NCBI GenBank assembly: GCA_022414725.1
Contig: CM039467.1
Location: 10,668,513-10,732,512, forward strand
DNA length: 64,000 nucleotides
From: Microglena sp. YARC
Taxonomy: Eukaryota > Chlorophyta > Chlorophyceae > Chlamydomonadales > Chlamydomonadaceae
Direction: 5' to 3'
Part shown: positions 57,325 to 64,000 of the stretch, in pieces
Position numbering within the stretch: position 1 is the stretch's first letter
How the letters are laid out: the number at the start of each line of letters is the position of its first letter
The notes under the pieces: generated by a model
What the model was told of the DNA's origin: nothing
The model's database searches: none
What the model saw: the letters and a program-made list of their open reading frames with translations, nothing else
Made by a program: the position numbers and the translations under genes

Positions 57325-57665
57325 TGAAGGCCTTGGGTTGGGTTGGCCTTGGCTACCCTTGGCTTGAGTTGGCCTTGGGTTGGGTTGGCCTTGGCTACCC
57401 TTGGCTTGAGTTGGCCTTGGGTTGGGTTTGCCTTGGCTAGCCTTGGGTTGGGTTCGCCTTGGGTCGGCCTTGGCTACCCTTGGCTTGAGTTGGCCTTGCT
57501 TGGGTTGGGTTGGCCTTGGCTACCCTTGGCTTGAGTTGGCCTTGGGTTGGGTTGGCCTTGGCTACCCTTGGGTTGGGATCGCCTTGGGTCGGGTTTGCCT
57601 TGGCTAGCCTTAGGTTGGGTAGCCTTGGCTAGCCTTGGGTTGAATTGGCCTTGGGTTGGCCTAAG
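57325..57665 (+). repeat. TTGGCCTTGG minisatellite (copy B)
   Basis: Counterpart of 44,905-45,205 with about one more unit. Confidence 0.85.
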
Positions 57666-57704
57666 CACTAAAACAATGTATGCACCTAATAAAATCAACG
57701 ACAT

Positions 57705-58690
57705 CATCATCATCATGGCTACGTGATCCATGTACCGTCACAAGATTTATGGCTATGTGATCCATGTACTGCCACATCTTCCTCCTTGAGAGTCATGGCT
57801 GTGTGATCCATGTACCGTCACAAGATGTATGGCTATGTGATCCATGTACTGCCACATCTACCTCCTTGAGAGTCATGGCTGTGTGATCCATGTACCGTCA
57901 CAAGATTTATGGCTATGTGATCCATGTACTGCCACATCTACCTCCTCGAGAGTCATGGCTGTGTGATCCATGTACCGCAACAATAGACATGATTATGTGA
58001 TCCAAACTTTTAGCAGAACGCTGGACCAAGGGGCATATCTTAAAAGCTACTCAAGTTGACAAGATGCTGAACCTTACGGAAACTACTCTGAACCTTCAGA
58101 ACATGTACCGTAGGGTTTAAGCTACACTATATGTCAACATGCATATCTGAGGTACATGTAGCTAAGAAACTGAATCTTAGGTACATATACCGTAGGGTTT
58201 AGGCTACACCAGATGTCAAGATACAGATCCAAGGGACATGAACCTAAGAAACTGAATCTTAGGTACATATACCATAGGGTTAAGGCGGCACGAGATGCCA
58301 AGATACAGATCTGAGGGACATGAACCTAAGAAACTGAATCTTAGGCACATATACCAAAGTGTTTAGGCCACATCATATCTCAAAATACAGATCTGAGGTT
58401 CATGCACCTAAGATACTGAATCTTAGGTACATATACCATAGATATAGACTAGAAGGAGGCCTTCTTTTGAGATGAATTGTTTTTGTTCCTATCCGTCATT
58501 TCCCGGCATAACTGGGAATAATCACCATGACCATCACCATCATTTAGAAGGTGTGAGTACATGGAGACAGCCAATATCAGTCATTATAAGGATGATAACA
58601 AACCCTGGATATTTTAAGGTTTGATATAACCAAGTGTTTTTATATATGTGTGTTGTTCATGACGCATGGGGCATAAATAATTGGTTCGCC
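57705..58690 (+). repeat. 80-bp and 82-bp tandem repeats (copy B)
   Basis: Counterparts of 45,225-45,545 and of a single copy of the ~573-bp block. Confidence 0.8.
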
Positions 58691-58806
58691 TTATTAGGAG
58701 GTGTGAGGTTGAGGAGGGCAGCCTATTTGTGTGCACTAGGGCCAACCACCAATGCAAGTAAGTGGCTACGAGGCTGTTGTACGTCGCGTGAACTGGTACC
58801 CCATGG

Positions 58807-59003
58807 AGGGTACTACTTCTTGCCAAATCAGCCAGCGCTTAGAGCGCACAAACGTCAAATTGGTCCGCACTTAATAGTCCGAAAAGCGCAAAAACTGCGC
58901 GTTGCACCCACGCACAGGGGGTTGAAAAAACTGCGCGGAACGTGCAGTGGGGCTCAAAAAGCGTGCACGAAATCGCGCTGCCACGCGCGCTTTGTAGTAC
59001 CCT
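58807..59003. mobile_element. MITE family E, element 1 (copy B)
   Basis: AGGGTACTAC / GTAGTACCCT ends intact here. Confidence 0.6.
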
Positions 59004-59319
59004 GACCCCATGTCCACTGACAAGGGAGTCCCCGCACTGACACAGAAAATTTGTGTTTTGATCTTGACGTGACGTTTTCATGGTGAAAGGATCAGCAGGG
59101 GATTACCCGAAATCGAAGCGGGGCGATCAGTGCGATAGGGGGGAATGCCGTCTGCTTATTCGTTTGTCATAGATTCACTTTACCGGCAAATTGCGTCGCA
59201 CATGAAAATTATCAAAACGTTAAATTTTCGAGTCAGTATGGGTTCACTAGGTATTACTAAGGCGAGCACCGCAAGGGCATGCTTCGTTTACAAGCGTCCA
59301 TCGTATTTGCCTTGGCCTC

Positions 59320-59595
59320 GCCTATCACATGCTTACCGTATTTCCTATCACATGCTTACTGTATTGCCTATCACATGCTTACCGTATTTCCTATCACATG
59401 CTTACTGTATTGCCTATCACATGCTTACCGTATTTCCTATCACATGCTTAATGTATTGCCTATCACATGCTTACCGTATTTCCTATCACATGCTTACTGT
59501 ATTGCCTATCACATGCTTACCGTATTTCCTATCACATGCTTAATGTATTGCCTATCACATGCTTACCGTATTTCCTATCACATGCTTACCATTTG
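59320..59595 (+). repeat. 46-bp tandem repeat (copy B)
   Basis: Counterpart of 47,513-47,790, with a different order of the ACTG/AATG variants near the right end. Confidence 0.9.
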
Positions 59596-59600
59596 TATAT

Positions 59601-59822
59601 CCAGTAAAAACATCAACATTTTGGAGGCTGTCGATGTCGAAGGTATTATGTCTGAAGTTTTTGAGTCATGGAGGTTTAAGTACCCAAGTGACACCAATGC
59701 AGTTAGAGACATCCCTGATGAGAGAAGGGTTGGCTTTAAACGCCTCCGATACCAAAAATGGTTCGCAGCCAACAGCAATGATGAGAATGGCTTGATTCCC
59801 TTTACATCCGCCTTACATAAGT
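59601..59822 (+). CDS. Unidentified protein-coding fragment, only in copy B
   Basis: About 70 codons open without stop, of complex composition: NINILEAVDVEGIMSEVFES, then WRFKYPSDTNAVRDIPDERR, VGFKRLRYQKWFAANSND and GLIPFTSALHK. This looks like real protein, unlike neighbouring repeat frames. It replaces the 234 bp of copy A at 47,798-48,031. The left edge reads ATATCCAG, a possible acceptor; the right edge joins AGTTGGGATGAGG shared with copy A. No start codon, no family recognised. Likely an exon or gene fragment carried in by a rearrangement or a mis-join. Confidence 0.4.
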
Positions 59823-59925
59823 TGGGATGAGGGTACTACATTGTGTGCCACGTCACATACAACATCCTTGGGATGTTGGGATCATCATGCCACGTCACAT
59901 ACAACATCCTTGGGAAGTTGGGATG

Positions 59926-60116
59926 AGGGTACTACATTGTGTCATTCTGGTTAGCGCTTTATACACAACTGCCTCCTTTTGGGTTGCGCTTTTGAGTCAA
60001 CTGAAATCGGAATTCTGCGTGCTGCCCTCGGAGGGGGGGGTGCAAATTGCGTCAGTACTCAGTAGCGCAGTCGGGCTTCAAAACCTTGCGCGCTAGGGCG
60101 CCTTATGTAGTACCCT
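59926..60116. mobile_element. MITE family E, element 2 (copy B)
   Basis: Counterpart of 48,138-48,328 with 12-bp terminal repeats. Confidence 0.65.
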
Positions 60117-60149
60117 GGTTAGGATCATCATGCTTGATATTATCTTGCT

Positions 60150-60302
60150 TAATTGTTGGGACCAATTCCTTAATCACTCATACTAACCATTAGTGTTAAT
60201 TGTTGGGACCAATTCCTCAATCATTCGTCCTAACCATTAGTATTAATTGTTGGGACCAATTCCTTAATCATTCGTACTAACCATTAGTGTTAATTGTTGG
60301 GA
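60150..60302 (+). repeat. 46-bp tandem repeat TAATTGTTGGGACCAATTCC
   Basis: About 3.3 units: TAATTGTTGGGACCAATTCC, TTAATCATTCGTACTAACCA, TTAGTGT. Copy A ends within one such unit and copy B continues into the array. Confidence 0.85.
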
Positions 60303-60366
60303 GTTGGGCATGTCCCTTCAGCCTGTTTGGCTACCGCACCCCTAGACTGTAATAATATACTAACAT
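60300..60366 (+). repeat. Dispersed repeat tail R3, copy 2
   Basis: GTTGGGCATGTCCCTTCAGC, CTGTTTGGCTACCG, CCCCTAGACTGTAAT; no long microsatellite. Confidence 0.5.
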
Positions 60367-60462
60367 ACGGTATGCACCATGTCCTAGTTGGCATGCGGAA
60401 TTGAACTTGTTCACGTGGCTCCAGCCTGTTAAGGCTGCGCAATGTCACTCCGTTTGTTTGCA

Positions 60463-60660
60463 GTAACACCAACGTTCAACCCATCACCTTCGAGAGTGAC
60501 CAAACGGCGCGATTTGACTGGTAAGCGGGGATCCGGTAGCCGGATGCGGATTTTCGCTTGGTGGGTGTTCAGGTTCAAACCGTTACAACTTCAGGAGGAC
60601 CGCCAGCTCTGCTGCCTGAGACACAATGGACCCTTGCCGAATTCAGCTGCACAGAGACGG
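60463..60660 (+). CDS. Two candidate small exons of an unknown gene
   Basis: TTTGTTTGCAG, then 58 bp to GACTG|GTAAGC (60,463-60,520), and AACTTCAG, then 66 bp to AGACG|GTGAGT (60,595-60,660). Splice-like edges and open frames (TPTFNPSPSRVTKRRDLT; EDRQLCCLRHNGPLPNSAAQ) are the only evidence. No family recognised. Confidence 0.2.
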
Positions 60661-60925
60661 TGAGTAGTCTGTAGGCTCATAAGCTATGTATTCTAAACAA
60701 CCAAAACTATGTCAGCTGTAGAAGGTAACAGGGTTGTTCAAGACGCTGCACTAGGAATGCTAAACATTAAAAAAAAGGTGACAGGACTTTCACCCTAGAG
60801 TAGGAGGAAGGTCTCACGACACAAACCAGTAACACCGAGGATTCAGTTCGAATGGCGTTGCCTCTCCTACAAAAAAGTGGGCGCACTTGTGTGAATCATG
60901 CTTTGGGGTTCCTATTCCTTCCTAT

Positions 60926-60990
60926 ACGGTTGGGCAAGTCCCTCTAGCCTATTTGGCCTACCCCTGGACTGTAACAAACATACATGCAGA
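60926..60990 (+). repeat. Dispersed repeat tail R3, copy 3
   Basis: CGGTTGGGCAAGTCCCTCTA, GCCTATTTGGCC, TACCCCTGGACTGTAACA, then short ACATACA. Preceded by GGGGTTCCTATTCCTTCC, similar to the sequence before copy 1. Confidence 0.55.
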
Positions 60991-61830
60991 TGCTGATGAA
61001 TGTATAATGCATTATTGTGTATTGCTTTATTATCGGCATGTAGCAATATCATACATTTTAGTATTCTGCAGAGTGAGACTGCAGACACGGAAGATTATAG
61101 CTCACTGATATTGTTACACAGTATACCATTCGATAGATGATCGCCGCCTCAGCGGACGTGAGGAGTGGGCGGCAGTACAGTAGTACTGCACGGCAGGACC
61201 CCTGGTCCTGATGGACACGGGCACTGCACAGAGCAAGGCAGGGACAATACACTGGCTGCTCTTAGCCACTCAGTAGCCGGTACATTATCCAGTCTACAAC
61301 ATAAATAGCCCAGTAAGAGTGTGTCACCTACTAATGACACTAGCAAGCATTACTACTGCTCGACGTCTTTGGCTGGTTTCTGGGACATTTTGCAGTTTGT
61401 TAGATTTCAATTTAAGCCATCTTTCCAGGTGGTCTTGGTCAGTATACTGCTTAGTAACAGTTGTTCCCGTTGCTGACTGTCGCAACATAAAGATTCGCGA
61501 ATAGCACAGAATACAAGTCGAGCAACCTGCGATCAAGGTTAGTTATCTTCGATGACATCAGCCTTCTCGAAGTTTCGAAAGTCTACCGCTTCACCTAACC
61601 TCCAATCATTGTTCCCAGGATTGTTCCGACACTGAATTTCTCAGGAATAAAACCGGAGATCACTGATAGCCAGGCCCCTGGCCAGGTCTAGTATCGCACC
61701 ATTCATCTATTATATCATCTATCTATTGACCATTTCATTACCGCCTCCCAAGACGCTCATCTCCCTCTCTATTCGTTCCATACTGAAGCCTTGGTCAGAC
61801 TGCGCAGACCAACGCAGCAACATGGCGTGA
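60991..61830. other. No gene supported
   Basis: Balanced composition. A 61-codon frame at 61,319 and others show no family. CTCATCTCCCTCTCTATTCG (61,758-61,777) and the following bases could be 5' leader of the F-box-like gene. Confidence 0.35.
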
Positions 61831-62031
61831 AATAGCCGAGCAGGTCGAGAAGGTGTCGTTGTCCAAAGACAATTGACCAACGATGCGATCTGGATCTGTC
61901 TGGATCACGAAGCTTTGCTGCCTTGCTTCGACTCGGATACACGAGGCACGTTGAGGTTGGTTTGCAGACGAGCCTGCAAAGAAGTCGAAGCTGCGGCCCG
62001 AATCTTAATATGGGATGGCAACGCCAACAGA
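61831..62031 (+). CDS. F-box-like exon, upstream part of an LRR protein gene
   Basis: Open from the stop at 61,828. The peptide ...TNDAIWICLDHEALLPCFDS, DTRGTLRLVCRRACKEVEAA and ARILIWDGNANR resembles the F-box helix pattern: LL.L.....R..LRLVC+..+ followed by an acidic/aromatic turn. It ends at a good donor, AACAGA|GTGAGT, phase 0, and the next convincing coding exon (63,338) starts in phase 0. F-box plus LRR proteins are substrate adaptors of SCF ubiquitin ligases; that role is inferred. There is no in-frame ATG after the stop (the ATG at 61,822 is followed by TGA), so the start lies in an unseen exon or a base error hides it. Confidence 0.4.
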
Positions 62032-62587
62032 GTGAGTTACAGATTTATTGATTCTACAGTCTGCTTCATAGCGTACCCCCCTCCATAGCGTACCCCCCTT
62101 CCTTCGCAAATACAGTGAGTGGAGCTAGTGTTGAATGACCATTGGACTGTACTTGAACAGGATCTGTTCTTCAGTTGGTGCACTCTCATGTTTAAATTCA
62201 AAACTGACTATTGGAGCATTATTGTAGCTCACAACCAAAACTGTTCAGAATAAATGGTAGCATTGGCAGAATTACAGTATGTAGGTAAGGTGCATAAATA
62301 AGGTATGAGGGTGATGCAGGCGTTGATTTGTCACAGACAGGTAGGAGCAGTGGTCCTGCCCCGATGTCGATGACCCGCCCCGTTGGTGATCAGTTGCACT
62401 CTGACTCAGTGAGGGTGGCCAGATAGGTCAAACGACAAGTGAACTAGGGACTTTCCAAGATCAGTCAAATTGTGACTCATGCACGTACACGGTTTGGCAT
62501 ATAAATGTTTTGTGATGTTCATAAGTACCCCTTTGACTCAATCAGGCTGCGGTCACATTTATAATCCAGTTGCGCACCAGGAAAAAT

Positions 62588-62700
<113 letters not shown>

Positions 62701-62797
62701 CTCATTAAATTACCATCACATGGGTTGATCAGTGCTGATACCAATATCAATCAAATCATGACTCTTGCACACGACTAATTAAATGACCACACATTTA

Positions 62798-62947
62798 TAG
62801 GGATAGGCAATATGATATCATATGATGCCGGCAGTCTGACTCGGCTAAAGTTACCATTTACATACGATATCATATAATGCAATTTGTATGATATCATATG
62901 ATATCATACCCGCCTTTGGTCAACATCATATGATATGCCGGTCCCTA
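62798..62947. mobile_element. hAT-like MITE, 150 bp, TSD CACATTTA
   Basis: Ends TAGGGATAGGC and, reversed, TAGGGACCGGC. Flanked by a perfect 8-bp duplication CACATTTA (62,790-62,797 and 62,948-62,955). An 8-bp duplication with TAGGG ends is typical of the hAT superfamily. The interior is palindromic (ATATGATATCATATGATG on both sides). Confidence 0.8.
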
Positions 62948-62965
62948 CACATTTATCATTAAATG

Positions 62966-63210
62966 CACCTGCAGGGAGTACCTAACCGTCGCTTTGCCTG
63001 GACTGCTAGCAAGCATCGAATCTCACCACTCCCGCCATCATGATCATCATCATCACCACCACAACTACCACCATCATCACAACTTCCACCACAAACACCA
63101 CTACCCCATCACCATCTCACACCCGTACACTTGCAGAGAGTACCCAACCGTCGCTTCGCCTGGACTGCTACCACGCTTTGAATCTCACAACTCCTGCCAT
63201 TATCATCACT
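62966..63210. repeat. Two-copy ~160-bp tandem repeat with CAT/CAC tract
   Basis: GCAGGGAGTACCTAACCGTC...TGGACTGCTA at 62,971 and GCAGAGAGTACCCAACCGTC...TGGACTGCTA at 63,134, followed by AATCTCACCACTCCCGCCAT-like sequence in each. Confidence 0.8.
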
Positions 63211-63337
63211 ACACACATTTATCACTGCTGATACCAAGATCACTGTGCCCCATATGTGGGATAGCCCCAAGCTAGAATGCCCAATCCATTCTCAGCCATA
63301 CCAATCATCAGCAAGCCATACCCCTTTCATGTCGCAG

Positions 63338-64000
63338 GGGAATGGTCAACCAGACTTGACTATGCTCCACCGGTGCACGATGCTTGAGAGAGTTCGCATT
63401 TTGAGTGCTCCCAGGGGTGTTGGCCTAGCTGGCTTGCCACCCAGCTTGCGTCTCCTAGAGGTGCAGCTCATGCCTGCTCCCTATGCTCCTAATGAATCCG
63501 ATGATCCAGATGATTTCGATCCAGATGATTTTGATCCAGATGATGAATCTGGTAATTCTGATATTACTCCAGAGGTTGAAGGGCTCACTGATCTTCCGAT
63601 GCCCGCCAATTTGTCTGCCTTGTCAGCGCTGACTCAGCTTGAGGAGGCTGTTCTACATAACTTCCCGGACACCAGCCTGCCTGCCTTCGAGTTCTGCACA
63701 GCCTTGCGCTCCCTTCACCTCAACAAGTGGTGTTCCTTGACTGATGTTTCAGCCTTGCCGACTTATTCCAACCTTCATACCTTGCGTCTGGGTTATTGTG
63801 AGCAGCTTGACAACATCACAGACTTGGCCGGGTGTGGCAATCTGCATACTCTAGATCTCTTTCGGTGTGATCAACTGCTGGACATCACAGGCTTGTCAGG
63901 GTGTGGCAATCTGCATACTCTAAAGCTGTCAAGGTGTGGGCAACTGCAGGACATCACAGCCTTGTCAGGGTGTGGCAATCTGCATACTCTTAATCTGTCT
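63338..64000 (+). CDS. Leucine-rich-repeat protein, exon running off the window
   Basis: Open without stop from 63,182 to the window end. The likely exon start is 63,338 after CTTTCATGTCGCAG; alternative ATGs are 63,329 and 63,362. Order: MLHRCTMLERVRILSAPRG (a degenerate first repeat), an acidic spacer with DDPDDFDPDDFDPDD (about residues 47-62), two irregular repeats, then regular 23-residue LRRs of the form LxxCGNLHTLxLxxCxxLxDIT from about 63,766, three visible and continuing. Such repeats form a curved protein-binding surface. The Asn/Cys positions are of the cysteine-containing LRR type found in F-box/LRR proteins, which agrees with the F-box-like exon upstream. Successive repeats are also very similar at DNA level (GGGTGTGGCAATCTGCATAC), so the array expanded recently. 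Confidence 0.75.

Larger units (their letters stand above)
48400..60184 (+). repeat. Tandem segmental duplication, copy B (11,785 bp)
   Basis: Follows copy A after only three bases (CGT). Shorter because the GTACTC minisatellite is contracted and the ~573-bp block is single; longer by 137 bp inside MITE C. The right edge falls in the first unit of the 46-bp tandem repeat at 60,150-60,300. Confidence 0.95.

Overview
This window looks like nuclear DNA of a repeat-rich eukaryote, possibly an alga or other protist; I cannot place it further. The reasons are phase-matched AG/GT-bounded exons, AATAAA signals, several families of small inverted-repeat DNA transposons with target-site duplications, one ~16 kb satellite, many minisatellites, and no operon-like gene packing. 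Most long reading frames here are by-products of minisatellites and were left out. Real coding evidence is sparse: three exons of a Gln/Gly/Pro-rich protein, an F-box-like exon followed by a leucine-rich-repeat exon at the right end, and a few unidentified fragments.

Layout. 1-7.7 kb: low-complexity tandem repeats, a 1000-N gap (2547-3546) and two pieces of a dispersed hairpin repeat (R2). 7.8-24.2 kb: a tetranucleotide-based satellite with a higher-order unit of about 82 bp. 24.4-30.2 kb: exons of the Gln-rich gene with long repeat-filled introns, including an array that repeats a splice acceptor plus exon start nine times and a cluster that repeats the exon end plus splice donor. 30,233-35,581: a 5.35 kb TIR-bounded insertion with a 6-bp target duplication, inserted into one of those donor units and itself full of nested MITEs. 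35,654-60,184: a head-to-tail tandem duplication of about 12 kb (copy A 35,654-48,396; copy B 48,400-60,184), carrying the terminal exon of the Gln-rich gene and about a dozen minisatellites. 60.2-64 kb: dispersed repeat tails, then the F-box/LRR gene, which runs off the window.

How it fits together. The Gln-rich exons at 24,924, 29,869 and 40,490 all begin and end between codons, so they can splice in frame into one gene of at least 16.6 kb. Repeat growth has acted on its splice signals, a transposon has split one donor unit, and its last exon is duplicated 12.9 kb downstream. Single-base indels in G-runs break each copy of that last exon at different places, which points to sequence error or recent decay. 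The tandem duplication could be real or could be two haplotypes joined by the assembler; sequence alone does not decide. Much of 1-15 kb also has an indel-rich texture suggesting poor polishing.
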